Positions 34,398 through 46,944 of a DNA stretch of 64,000 nucleotides are shown here, one piece after another. A program made the position numbers and the translations under genes. How positions within the stretch are numbered: the first letter of the stretch is position 1; each line of letters opens with the position of its first letter. The notes beneath the pieces are model-generated. The model saw only the letters and a program-made list of their open reading frames with translations, searched no databases and was not told the DNA's origin. The stretch comes from Scatophagus argus. Lineage: Eukaryota; Chordata; Actinopteri; Scatophagidae. The stretch is taken from NCBI RefSeq assembly GCF_020382885.2, contig NC_058506.1, positions 14,796,318-14,860,317 of the forward strand, read 5' to 3'.

Positions 34398-37250
34398 GAC
34401 AGCTCTTGCTGTAAGGATGCAGTTTGTTGTTTTCAACTTCAAAAACCATCGAACTTGATTTCACAAAAAAACAAAAAACAGCACTGATTAATTGAGCTGT
34501 TGTTTGGCTTTTTGACTAAAACGACAAACTGCTTTCACAGTAATAAAAGCACTTCCTCTCTCTCTAACATAGTATCAAACTAGTCTGAACTTTGTGACAA
34601 ACTTGAGGCGTTCTTGATTTAATTCCCCAATTGGGTGGATTACTGTAATCTTGAATGTGAATGCACTACTTTTTAAGGTAAGGTACTGTGAATCAAGAAC
34701 ACCTCAAGTTTTAAAGTTTACCTAAAAATCACCTGAGATGCACATTTAGCAACCATTCAAGGAAGCTAAAAAATGTATTTGCTCCTAAGTTTGTACTACT
34801 GTGGTGATATGCCAGTGCCGTTCGTTAAGTATGCTCTTTAAATGCCCCGATTCCCGCCAACTGCATGGGGTGATTCCTAAATGTTTCAGGTGCAGTTTAC
34901 TCTGTTCTCTGTGGTGGAGCTGCTCCTGACTACAGGACCTGTATTTGTCTAGCTTCCATCAAGTATTTGTAAGACGACCAACAGTAACACTAAGTACTGC
35001 TAAAGGTCATTAATATTAAAGTTGCATTAAGTGTCTGTTCATTGGTGGAGGAAGGTTCACTTATGACTTATGGCCAAGGTGGGAACAACTGGACAAGGAC
35101 ACTGACATCCGTGATGGGAGCAGTTTTAAGAGTTTTAAATTTAAAAGAAAAAAATATGTTGTACAACAAAATTCTAAATGCTGTACATACGATTAGGCCA
35201 ACAACCCAAACTGCTTCCACAACAGTGTCCAGGAGCATCTCTTCTATCTTAAATTTTTAGCACTGCCTGCCTCTTTTCTTCTTGATCGGTCTTCTCACTT
35301 ATTAATTTATTTATTTTACAGAATTGATTTATTTATGTAATGATTTATTTTGATTGTAATTTATGGATTGTTTATGTTGTGTGACGATGATGATCTTACC
35401 CTGTTCAAAAATAGTACTGCTCTATGGAGAAAGCACCTTTTCTTAGAAAAAAGAAAGAAAAAAAAGCACTACGAATCTTCCCACAGAAGGTACAATGTTC
35501 AGTAGGGAAGCCATGAGGGAAGTGGGTATGTGTTCTGTACTATGTGTGCATGTTAAAATATCTCCTTCCTATACTGTAGCAGATCCTCCTACTTTATACT
35601 TGGAAAATAGAGCTTCCCTGTGTGTGCATTTTACAAGTGTGTGTGTGTATGTGTGTGTGTGTGCCTGATGTTAGAATGGAATTTATTCAAATCTACTGAT
35701 GTGGTTTTAGGGCTAATGCTGTTTCTGGGTTTTCTGTTATCTAATTTAATCTTCTTTCTCAAGAACAACAACAACAAAAAAAACAAAGTTACTGCCGTGT
35801 CTTTGTGATGTTTATCATCAAAGATGACTCTGAGGGCTGGCTGAACTGTTTTGAATTAAAGTGCCTATTCAGAAATTTAGTTACTGAATTGTACATATTT
35901 TGATTTGCTAAAGTGCAGTACGATTATCTCTCTTTATTTTTATGACACTGAACCCTTTGATTGCTGTCGAATACTGATATGTCTATTCACAGTATCATTA
36001 GGCCATTAGGTGACTATAGTGTAATAATTTGTTTTGATTTTTTAAAAGTTGGAGAGCCCATAAATGTGTAAACTAACATACTGTCCTTTCATTAGTAGGA
36101 AATAACACACTAAAATTTAATCAGTTATAGGAATTTTTGTGGAACCATGTGCTTGTGGAGAAGGTATACTTTATTTAAAATGACGTACTTAAGAACTGAA
36201 TTTGAACACAACAATAACTTGGTGACCTCTTTACCGGTAGTTTTTTTATTTTCCAGTGAAATCAAAGGAAAACTACCACTACAGGAGGATACCACCAAAT
36301 TTTTACTGACGCACTGTTACGTCTTTTTTACTCATTTGATAACCGAGATTGGCTATTCTGTTTCCACCACAATGAGAGATATTTTGCACTGAGTTTAACT
36401 GAGTTCCTCGTTTGCCCTGTTTTGTGCTGAGTTTGTATGACTACCATAGAAATGAATAATTCCAGGTAAAAAAAAAAAATCAGCTTTTTTTTTCTTTCAA
36501 ATGTTGAAATATTTGTTTTTATTGAGTCAACATGAGTTGTCTTTTTTTGATGTTTGAGTAGTTTTCTTAATGAGTTTGAGCATAACCATCTACATGGGCA
36601 TGACCAAATATATGTTTTTTTCTTTCAGTAAGGTACCCTTCAGTTTTCTGTTGTTGTTTAAATGTAACTGAACCATAAAAACACAGACCTATGCCTTATA
36701 GGGAAATTTTGAAGAAAGTCGTAATATTACAACAGCAACCACACCGAAAGCTAAAAACCTGAACATGTTTGGTTATGTTTTCTAACATTTGTGGAAACTG
36801 GTAATGACAGTTTTATTTGTGAAAAGTACACCTAAAAATATGTGATTTTTTTTTTTTTAAATGTGACTTTTTGTGGAGGGAGAAAAGTAATCTCAGATTT
36901 ATTCAGTTTTTTTCCCTGTGTAGTCCTGAGGTCATTTAACAGTCTCCCCTCTCGCTAGTGTACTAAAAAATAAAAACATTCTTGAAAATTCCGCCAATCT
37001 CAGTTTTTTGTTTTTTTTTTTAATTTTCCATCTCAAAATTTTTCTTTATGAATTAATATTCTACTCAATAGTCTATTTCTAAGATCAAAGATGAACTTTC
37101 AGGCTCCATTTTCTGCTCATTTACTTTCCCTAAATTTGTGCTGCGAGCAACGACTTAATAGGAAAATACTGTTAACTCTAACATAACAAATTAGCCAGCG
37201 TGGAAGTTGGGCTGCTGTGTTTTTAGCATAACTGCGCATTTTCTCAAGAA
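34398..37250 (+). other. slc9a6 3' untranslated region and flank
   Basis: Non-coding AT-rich sequence follows the slc9a6 stop. Candidate poly(A) signals on the plus strand are AATAAA 34542-34547, ATTAAA near 35015 and 35855, and AATAAA 36969-36974, so transcripts with several 3' ends are possible. A (GT)n tract lies at about 35635-35662. Confidence 0.5.
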
Positions 37251-37439
37251 GAAAAAAGAAAAAAGAAAAAAGTCCACTTATTTTCTAACATAACATAAAA
37301 ATGCACTCCGCTTCCGGCTACTCTTATTTTGAAGGTAAAACATCCTACTACCACTTGTCTGCTGCCGTGCTTGACGGAGCCACAGATGGCAGCACTTACA
37401 ACGTGTGAGGGTGTCGGTTAAGCGGAGCGCCGCCGCTTC

Positions 37440-37493
37440 CTCACAGCTCAGAGCGCACCGGTCATCCCCGCTGCAGTCACCACCCGGAACCCG
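37440..37493 (+). other. Candidate 5' non-coding exon of fhl1
   Basis: A GC-rich island (37300-37500) ends in the donor AACCCG|GTAAGC at 37493. The next recognisable plus-strand coding exon is fhl1 at 46945, and mammalian FHL1 has distant non-coding first exons, so this may be its promoter and leader. The start is arbitrary, and there is no transcript evidence. Confidence 0.35.
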
Positions 37494-37905
37494 GTAAGCT
37501 GACTCATAAGCACCGCTGTTTAACCAAAACCCGTTTCCTCTCAAAGGTGTTTTTAGACAAACAGGTCCAGTTTCTGCAAGGCTGTCTTGTAGTTTGCACT
37601 CGGGCAGGGTAGGTGACGCCTGGTCAACTTGTCGCTGCAGTTTTTTTTTGTTTTGTTTTTTTTATTGCTCCACTGTTAATGTGTGACCATTACGGAGTAA
37701 TTGATTTTAATGGAAAACGTCAGCTCATGGCAGGATCACCTATGCAGTATGTCCCACTAACAAATGTACAGTAGCAAATAACTGTCTTCCTCTTTCACAC
37801 ATCTTGTGATTTTATACACACTTCACTTGCAAAGCAGCATTTTGATAGCTGAAGAGGAAACAAGTCTTAAAGTTGTCTGGGGCGTTGGCTGGCTGTCTCC
37901 TTTGT

Positions 37906-37906
<1 letters not shown>

Positions 37907-37948
<42 letters not shown>
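37907..37948. repeat. (GT)n microsatellite
   Basis: About 20 GT units run into a short GA run. Further (CA)n tracts lie at 38224-38248 and 38457-38487, so the spacer before fhl1 has three such tracts within 600 bp. Confidence 0.9.
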
Positions 37949-37949
<1 letters not shown>

Positions 37950-39115
37950 CTACAGTTACATGCTGACTGGAGGAAGCCTGGGCTACTCCTGAAATCTGTT
38001 TCCAGTTAGGAAGTCTCTTTTTTCACTCAATGATGGAACCACTGAGGCAAAAAATGCATCACATAGGTCAATTAAAATTCCTGTACTGCTATTTTTCATT
38101 GTCCTGCGTGTGTGGGAGTATCTATCGTATGTGATGCACATGGCTTCAGCGTTGGCTCAGCCATCTATTGTAATTCTGCAGTAAATTCAGGATCAACATG
38201 TGCAACTGACCTCTTTCTTCCTGACACACACACACACACACACACACAGTGTTTTCATGTAAGATTACAGAAGTAAACACCTTGGACACTGTGAGATAAT
38301 ATTTTTGGAAGCGTTGCACCTGGAGTAAAATGTCATCACAGGGCTGTGATTTTGCTGCTGATTTCAATAGTCTTATAAAAGTATGTTAAGTTTTTCTGAC
38401 AGAGCAGACAGTAGGCAGACCAAGACCCATATGTGGGACTGACCTTCCCCTGCCTGACACACACACACACACACTGACACACACACGCAGAGGAGAGGGC
38501 CATAGAGAGTTTGCAGTCTGATTCGAAGCCGGTGCCTGCTGCATGTTAAAGAAATTATCATGAGCTCATTCCCATAAAATACATCACAGGCTCATAAAAC
38601 TTTATGCAATGTCTGACTTCATGTCATGGTAACTCCCTGTTGTGTTTTGCCTGTTGTGATTTTAATGGCACAGAATATAAATGAAATACAGCAACTCATT
38701 CGTTTTTCTTTTCATGGATACCCAAAGGTAAACTCAGTGTAAAGGAGATTTTAGTGGGATTTAAGTGCTCTGACAAAAGGGAGTTGAAGAAGGTGCTGAC
38801 TAAGAACTTTGCAGTAAGATATCTTTGACCGGCAGCCATTAGTGCCTGTGATATGATGTGATGTGATATGTTGGCATCAATCAGTGGTTGTGAAAGTGAT
38901 AAGGAAGAAAAGCTTTTGTGTTGCTTTGTATTATATGAAAGGAAGGAAGCTAGATAGCTACATTCTTTGGACATCCAAGTCCTCAAGGACGTCTACAGGA
39001 ACAGGGACAGCACATATATTTTGTTTTGAAGAAGTTGCATGCTTGTTACTTGCAATAGTTGAAAGGACTAATACTTGTCTTGCAGCTGCCTGAGAAGTCT
39101 GAAACGACATCCAGG

Positions 39116-39577
39116 AGGCAGTTAGCTTAGCATAGAGACTGGAAGCAGGGGGAACAGCTAGCCTGAGTCTGAAGAAATCCACTCAAGAGCACATTGTTAA
39201 CACATTATACCTCATTTGTTAAATCTGCCCAAAAAACAAAGTGTATAAATGGAAATGTTTGGTTTTACAGCGAGTTCATGCACCAAGCTGTTTCTTTGTG
39301 GGGAGCAGAGACATCCTGGAATCTTGTTGTGGCTGTGAGGTTGCTAGGCAACCAGCAGGCGACTGGTAAAACCACAACTTGACATTTTTCTTTGGTTTTT
39401 AACAACCAGGACATATGAGCTTTGGTGGTTGTGGGCAGGTTTTTTTTTTCTTACCTTTGGACAGAAAAAGAACCAGGCTGTTTCACGTCTGTATGTTAAG
39501 CTAAGCTAACAGTCTGCAGGCTGCAGCTTCATGTTTATTGAACAGGCACAAGAGTGGATATCTATTAATTTAAATCT
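39116..39577. mobile_element. Palindromic fish MITE
   Basis: GTTAGCTTAGCATAGAGACT near the left end and TTAAGCTAAGCTAACAGTCT near the right end are inverted. The interior has GGTTGCTAGGCAACCAGCAG and GAACAGCTAGCCTG. The whole resembles a very common teleost foldback element known to me from fish introns. There is no coding capacity. The boundaries are approximate. Confidence 0.65.
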
Positions 39578-40092
39578 CGGCAAGAAAGCAAATTATATGT
39601 AATTATATACATATGTCCCAAACTGTTAAGCGATTTCTTAAAATGTAACAGATGTGTGAAAATTTGAAAGAGGACTTCACAGTAACCACATTTCAACCTA
39701 ACAGATCAATGTTGTAGGAGGTTTTGGAGATAGGACTCGTAGATATGACACTACTATCATAAAACCCCCAAACAAGTGAATATATTTTACGAGAATGTTT
39801 TATCTGTTCAGCAGAGTTACAGAGATTTGTTTTACAATGTTTTAATGACACTGTACTGGAGACTCATGTTGGCCCAACATCTTATAGACACTTGACTGTG
39901 TTGGACCCATCTGTGAGTCCATTCAGCCATGTGGTTCATATAAATAATATACATAATTTCTATACTAAGATTGCCGTGTTTGGCATTTCTTCAGAAATTG
40001 TTCAGTTCATGTGAGGATTTTTGTGGGGTCATCGTGAGGGTGAGAATCTGGAAAAGTAGTCAGAAACTGAGATTTGCAGGGATTTTTGTTGG

Positions 40093-40554
40093 ATGGAGAT
40101 TTCTGAAGGGAGACTAGAACAGTTTGTAAGCAAACAACCCCTCAAGACAGCACTGAGGATTTACATGTCCCATAACATTTTATCATTAAATTCTCCTGTT
40201 AGTGTTGGACCTTCGGTAGTGCTCCAACAGTACTGTGGAGAGTGCCAGCGTGGGGAGTGTTCCCTAACTCACACAGCAAAAATAATCATGGAAATAGAAA
40301 CCGGTCCCACATTGCTGCTGCTGAAGAACAGAAGACGAGTGCAGAAACTGAAGGAGCGAGTAGAGAGAAACCGAACAAAGCGAGCCGCAGCAAACCAGCA
40401 GCTTCTGGTAAAACGATCATGGCTGTCCTGTTGTAGCAGGACATGCTGCGTTTCTTCAACTTCGCTAAGATCTGTTGTATCGGCTTTATTCCATTATGTC
40501 TGGAATGTGTCTCACCGGAGCCAAATAAAACAATTATCTTTCTCTGTAGGCTGA
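40093..40554 (+). other. Open frame of 153 codons, function unknown
   Basis: This is the longest open frame in the slc9a6-fhl1 spacer. It contains a basic stretch (KLKERVERNRTKRAAANQQ) but no domain that I recognise, no good splice context and mixed codon use. It is followed by AATAAAACAATT, so it could belong to a processed or repeated sequence. I think coding is unlikely. Confidence 0.15.
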
Positions 40555-41422
40555 TGGAGACAAATGTTTATCTGAACTTGCTACTCAGTTTCCAAACCTG
40601 ATGTGTATTTATTTTTGAGATAGTATGACTGGTATCAGGGGTGGGAACGCTCCCTGTGTGACGCTGCTGCAGTTGAGTGATACATTGACCCATATGGCTG
40701 CTCTTATCAGTACTTTTATATGAACAATGGATCAAATGACTGGCAAAAGGCATAATGGAACATCTGGCAGCTAAAGTCAAGGACATTTTTTTACGCAGCA
40801 TAATATCTCAAATCAGAAATTTGTCTCAAGGGCCTTTACAATCTCTACAGCATACAACACTCTCAATTCAGATAAGGAACCCTCCTCTGGAAAAACAGGG
40901 CAGAAACTGAGGAAACGTCAGAAAGAGCAACGTGAGAGGGCAAGAGAGATCTTCTGTGTGCAGAATAGACCAACATAGTACAATTAAAGTATGGACAATC
41001 AGGGTGACAAAAACATAAAGTGTTAAAGAGGCAGAACAGAGCTAAAAGAACAGAAGTGATAATCATCAGGTGTCCAAACACATGACTCTGAGTGGATGTG
41101 TTCAGTGTCCGTCAGACATTTCTGTAAAGATTGTGATTCTGATTCATTTGGCCACTCTCATTTAGCCAAAAATAAATAATAGGCTAAAATTGGTTTTAGT
41201 ATTAAGTGTTTCTATGAATTTAATTTTGCGAAGTTGACATAGTTTTAAGAGTCTGTGATATTCTGTGCATTTTTAATTTCCAAAGTAATTTCCTGCTTTT
41301 CCTTGAATATTTCCCTAACGCCCTTCTGTAAGCCTACGGCAGCAGTTGTGTAGCTGTCTAGACACACAGCCAAGTTGTTTGTGAACACTGCGGTCTGTTT
41401 TTGAGGGCAGCCACATACTCAC

Positions 41423-41566
41423 AGGTCTTTGTAGTGAACGAATTCTGGTCTTTTGTTGGCGTAGACACCGATGGACCTCCGCCTCTTCTGCAGCCGACTT
41501 CTTCTCGTAACGTACTTGAACATCGCAGGCTTCTGCATTGAGTAAAAGGCTCTTGCTGTTTCTTTT
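41423..41566 (-). other. Candidate exon of an unknown minus-strand gene
   Basis: On the minus strand a long T-rich tract ends CCTTTCAG|AAAAGAAAC and, after 144 nt, a strong donor ACCT|GTGAGT follows. One frame reads through the whole interval and is rich in basic residues (YVTRRSRLQKRRRSIGVYAN, then PEFVHYKDL), with many G/C third positions. No partner exon was found and I do not recognise the family. It might be non-coding RNA or chance. Confidence 0.25.
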
Positions 41567-41639
41567 CTGAAAGGCAAAAGAAAAAAAAAAGACTATTTTT
41601 CCACTTTCAAACAAATTTTAAGACGGAAAATCACGCAAG

Positions 41640-44600
41640 TTAATTAAAAGCTGCAAGAAGTCGATGGGTCACAAGAATATAAAATCAATCCGCGTTAAAT
41701 TTCATTATATAGCAAAAATTCCATAATTGCACCTGTTATTGAAAATTAAATGTCTTTATGTTTTGGACTGTTACTGAGACATAAGCACTTTGAGGGCCTC
41801 TCTTTGAGCTCTTTTGAGACATTTTATAGAACACAGTTAACCAACAGAAAATAACTGAAAGAGTAATTAATTCTGATACAGCTTGCTCTTTGTAAGAATA
41901 AAACAAACTAACCCGAACTGAAACTAAAACATATCACAACATCATCACGTCGTGTTATGAATTAACAGATCAGGATTAAGATGAACAATTGGTGCATTCA
42001 CAGTTTCAGCCCTCGTCTGTTTTTAAACCCACAGGAAGTCTCAGTAAGGGACAACTTCAACTGGCCTGGCCACACCAGGTCAACAGTTTAAGAGTCAACA
42101 TGGACGTAGGAGAAGAAAAACACGTAACACAAGTTCAGCCAGGGTTGCTGGTATGTGAACCTGTAGGTTGTAATGACATTTAATGTACCCACATTTAGCA
42201 GTACGCAGCACATCAGAGAAATTAGTGTGTGGACTGTGCTAGCCTCACCGTTCTGGCCGATGGAGACTTCCTGTTTCTCAGTTTTCCACCACATTCTTCA
42301 GCGATAAGCTCATGCCAACACACACACACAGATGGTGGGTACAAGCAGACATTCTAGAAAAAAAAAATACACAGTGTTTTAGTCTCTGTTTCTTCATTTA
42401 ACCGTCTCCGTCTCTGTCTCACCCCACCCCCCATGTGTTTTGAATATGTGCATGATTTTACGCTTGTCCTCGTCGCATGATGTCACCTCTCTGCATTTTA
42501 TTTTTACACCGCTGATCTCCAGCTGCAGAGGATCAGGTCTGGACTTCTGAGGAACAGAACTGAGATGTGACTGTTACAGTCAGGTGGCTAAAACTGTAAC
42601 AGAGGTGGGAATGATAACACAGAGAGCAAACTTGGAGGAGCGAGACATGAATATGTACAAACTGAATCACCACTTGCAATTTTGAAATCTCTGAGTGGCT
42701 GCAGACCGCATGTGCACACTTGTTTTCTGTCTCTTAAGAGCACATAGCATTTCCACCTCCAGTCAAAAACATGTTTTTATTCTCGCTCCTACAACTGCAT
42801 TTTTGAGTTTTGATTTTAATGGGTTTCGCTGTGCAGAATGATGTCTGTGCAGAGTTTGACATGCTAAGGCTGGTTTTAGACTCATTGCTGAAAGTCTGAT
42901 TTCAACAGCTCCTCTGAGATTCAATCCAACCTTAACGTCTGATGATATTTTTCTTATTGTCAGCAAATAGTAACAAAAAGACTGAAACCAACCATGAATT
43001 GAAGTATTACCTGTGTACTGAAGCATATTCCTCCCTGAGTTCTAGTCTCCTCAGAAACTATTAAATAGTCAACCCTTGCACGAACCAAAAAACAAGTCTT
43101 GAGCAAATAAAATGTGGGACCCTGTGGGACCGAGGTTTTTGGACCTCCATGATGTGACTTTGAGAAGAGATTTACATCTCGTCCAGGTCATTACTGCAAT
43201 ATTACACACACGCAGTTATCCTTGGCTGCGGCGCTGCCTTCCAACACTGCCTCCAGCTTCGACTGCGTGACAGAACTTAATTTCACATTTAACTGTCTCC
43301 ATGGTGATCAAACAAAGAGTTCAGTATTGGCAGCTTGGCTACGGGAAATGATGTATATGTGCTGTCATGCCATGACTCAGCGAGAATATTCATTGCAGAA
43401 AAACAAGCAGCAGCACAGCCCTCAGAGCCGCCTGACGTCAGCATAACCTGATTTATTTTCTTCCAACCTGTGTGGACACTGGATCGCTTCCTGTCAGCCA
43501 TTGTTTGCCTCCCATCTGATAACATTTTCATGGTGCTGGCAGCCAAGCATTATTACTGCCTGCTCTGAAATCTACCCAGTAGATCATGTAGCTGTGGACA
43601 ACATGTATACCCCCGAAGTGTGCAGCTTTGAGAAAGAGCAAGAAAAGAGTTATAGAAAACACATAAGTGATAAATGAATACTTAGTTAGTTTAAGGGGTG
43701 GCAGGAAGTAACATAGAAAATAACAGGTAAATATTACACCTGCCTTGCTGTCTGTCCAGTGGAGATGAATGAGTAACCTCACCCAGCCGACAAATAAACC
43801 AGCTGCCGCTTTTTCCATAAATAAGTAATGAATTAGCAGGTCACTGAAAGGAAGATTTATGTCCACTCCACGTGATGCCGCTGTCAGTTTGGAGCTTTAT
43901 TGTCTGAGGAGGAGACAAGACCACAAAGGAATTTATTAAATCAACTTTATTAACAGTTGCACCTTTAACCTCAGCCACATGTCTCTGTCAAACAGCAGTT
44001 TGCTTCTGGGTAATAAGCCGAACTGTGTGAAAAACGTTTGAGCCAGAGACGGATGCTTACAATCTTTTACTTCGAATAAACTCTAACTTAACTTCTTCCT
44101 TGACTACATAAAAATGTTTAAATTCCATATTAAATGATTTGATTTAATTATTTGATTGGGTTGGAGAGTTTGAGTGGCCCATGAAGCACTTAATGCTGTT
44201 TTAGAGATCTTTCCAAAACTGTAACTCACTGTAACAGTTTTAAATATATAAAGCTTTAAAATGGTAAAATAAAAACTATTTTCAGTTTCAAGTATTCTGT
44301 CACTGGAAAACAGATGTTTTAAATGAACTTGTATTTTTAGGCAGATCCTCTTTTTTTGGCGATGAGTAAAGGTCAGCATGTACATCAGATAAGAGTAAAT
44401 GAAACGAAAAATGGGAGGAAAACCCAAAAGGACCACAGAGTCATAACTCAACTCATTGTTTTGTACAGAATGGTTGGTCTGCAATTGACATTTTTATTTG
44501 ATATCCAGGAAATGACAACATCTGCTCTGTCAGACTTTCATGGTCCCAAGAAGAGGAATCCTGACATAAAGATCTTGTTATGGGACCTGACTGAATTCTT

Positions 44601-44820
44601 CACCCTTCTGTGATTTTTTTGTTTTTTGCTCATAGCTAAAGGAAAATCACAAGAAGAATCTTAATGTCTTTTAATGCGGCCTAAATTTGTGGTAACATCG
44701 GTCCTGAGCCAAAACCAGAACTTCCTCATGAATGTGTACTGACATGCTGCTCCAACAAGGAGGTGAACGCTATCGTTTGTGGTTTTGGTGGTCTGCTAAA
44801 GGGAGCGGTCCATGTAAGAG
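41640..44820. other. Spacer with no recognised gene
   Basis: No coding exon is supported on either strand. Open frames such as 42763-43026 and 43528-43866 (minus) show no family resemblance. The stretch is probably intergenic or part of a long fhl1 5' intron. Confidence 0.45.
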
Positions 44821-44828
44821 GAGAGGTG

Positions 44829-44830
<2 letters not shown>

Positions 44831-44879
<49 letters not shown>

Positions 44880-44982
44880 GGTTCTGTCAGAGAGTTGTCA
44901 ACGTTCTAGATCTTACCACATTATTCATACCAGGCATTCCTTCATGTGTTCACCTCTCTCTCTCACACACACACACACACAC
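44831..44982. repeat. Facing (GT)n and (CA)n tracts
   Basis: A GT run of about 24 units (44831-44878) faces a CA run (44964-44982) across about 85 bp. The two are complementary and could pair in single strands. Confidence 0.85.
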
Positions 44983-46944
44983 GTCTTTCTCTCGCAGCGG
45001 TTCAGGAGAATTCCTCGCGGTCGGCCAGCGTGAACTTGATGTGGGAAATAGCCGAGCGAACAGACTTGAGCCACCTCTTCCTCCACATTTCTGTGTGTTT
45101 GTGCGGCTGTGATTTTGCCATCATGTCCTGTGCCACTCAGTCTGAAATCTTCACCCTGTAATCACAGCGCTGTGATCGCAGTTATGGTGATCAACGTGGT
45201 GATTTTGGGTCCTATGTTTAGGAAGTTTATGTGTGTTGTATTTTAGGGAGAGTGATTTTTAGACTGTTGTGTGAGCAATCGGTTACAAAAGGATGCTTGA
45301 GGCAAAGTTAGAGCTAAATAGTCAAGCACAGTCTTCTGTCTAGTTTTGGAATTTGATCTAAAGGAAGGTGGACAGTATTGACAAGCACTCAGATCCTTAA
45401 GTAAATCTACAACAATGTAAAAACACAATTATAATTTTTTTTCTTACTATGTACAGAAGCCATATACACATAATTTTTGTAGAAGGTAACAATGGTTATT
45501 ATACAGAGAACCTGCCCACGTGTGTGTGATGTTTTCTATATTATACTGTTGAAGTATTAATACTAATACATTAATGTCTAAGCAGCTCATCATTTATTTT
45601 ATATGAAAACTTTCATCAGTAACTATTCAATAGGACGAGCATGTTCCATATTTCTTCGTGAAATGATGGGTAGACATTTAAAGTGGCATAAATTGATAAT
45701 ACTGACATAAACTACAAGTACACAAACACCTAAGATGTTTTAGGAACACATCTGTTTGAACTGCCCTAATTTTTTTTCACACGCAAAATCTGGTTTCCTG
45801 GCCTCAAGGGACGGCAGGTTACGGTAAACCAGGTGGTCCTGTGAGTACCGCTCAGAAAAAGATTCTGGTAAAACTGATTTAGAGGGAAGAAAGAGCTGCT
45901 GATTGATTGATTTGAGTGATTAAAAAGTCCTAAAACAATTAATTACAAAATACAGACAAATTCCCACTCTTAATGGACATTCAGGACTCGTTACGTTACT
46001 TGCTCGAGTGTGTAAACTGTCAGAATGTGATTTTAAAACGAAAAGTGATATCACGTTTTAAATTCCATCATCAGAGTACAGGATTCACACTTGTGTTGTT
46101 TTTCATTTGTCTGCTTCTCAGATTGGCTTTATTGTCCAAGATATCAGCTGTATTAGCCGTTTTATCGGGCAGAGATAAGATGCACGAGTGAGGAGGATCG
46201 TATCACATAGAGCACATAAGCACCCAGCCACACATGTGGACGCAGAAACTCAGACGTGTCCACCTTGTTGCTAAGCTCTCGCACAAAACAAATATCTCAG
46301 TGGCTCTGTTCCTCTGCAGAGTGGGGAATGAATGCATGCACCTCATCAGCAAAATGTGGCAGTAAATATCAAAGGGTTTGTGTGAAATGTTGTCATGTGA
46401 AATGTTCTCTGTCTCTTCAGCAGCACCACCAAGTGCACCAACAGTGCCCTCCTGTGGTAGTTTTAGGTAGATTTCCTCCGTTGGAGGACTGAGAGAGATG
46501 TGAAATTAGTATTACAAACAACATGGCACACCTAAAATCTGTTAAAAGAATACAAAGACATGTACACAGAGCAATAAAATGACAAAATCACGCTACCTTA
46601 AGTGTTCAGCTTCTGTTTTCTTTCTTGACCGGGCCTCTCTTTCCACCTGCAACCAACAGTCTCCCCCTTGTGGTGTTAATGGGACACAGGAAGATATAAA
46701 ACTCAGTTAAGTTCATATTGTACTTACATTAATTACATATGTTGAGTATGTAACAAAAAAAAACAGCTTTGCTCTCTCTTTGGTGCCATTGTAAATACTT
46801 TCCCCTGACCAAACTAGCTGTTGGGGAAATTGTGAACTTGTGAACATGATTTCCACACTATCAACAGGATTTTTTATTTATTTTTTTACCTTCCCTCTCT
46901 TCTTGCTTTATTAGTTGCAGTTCTGAGTAACTCACAGAGTGACG

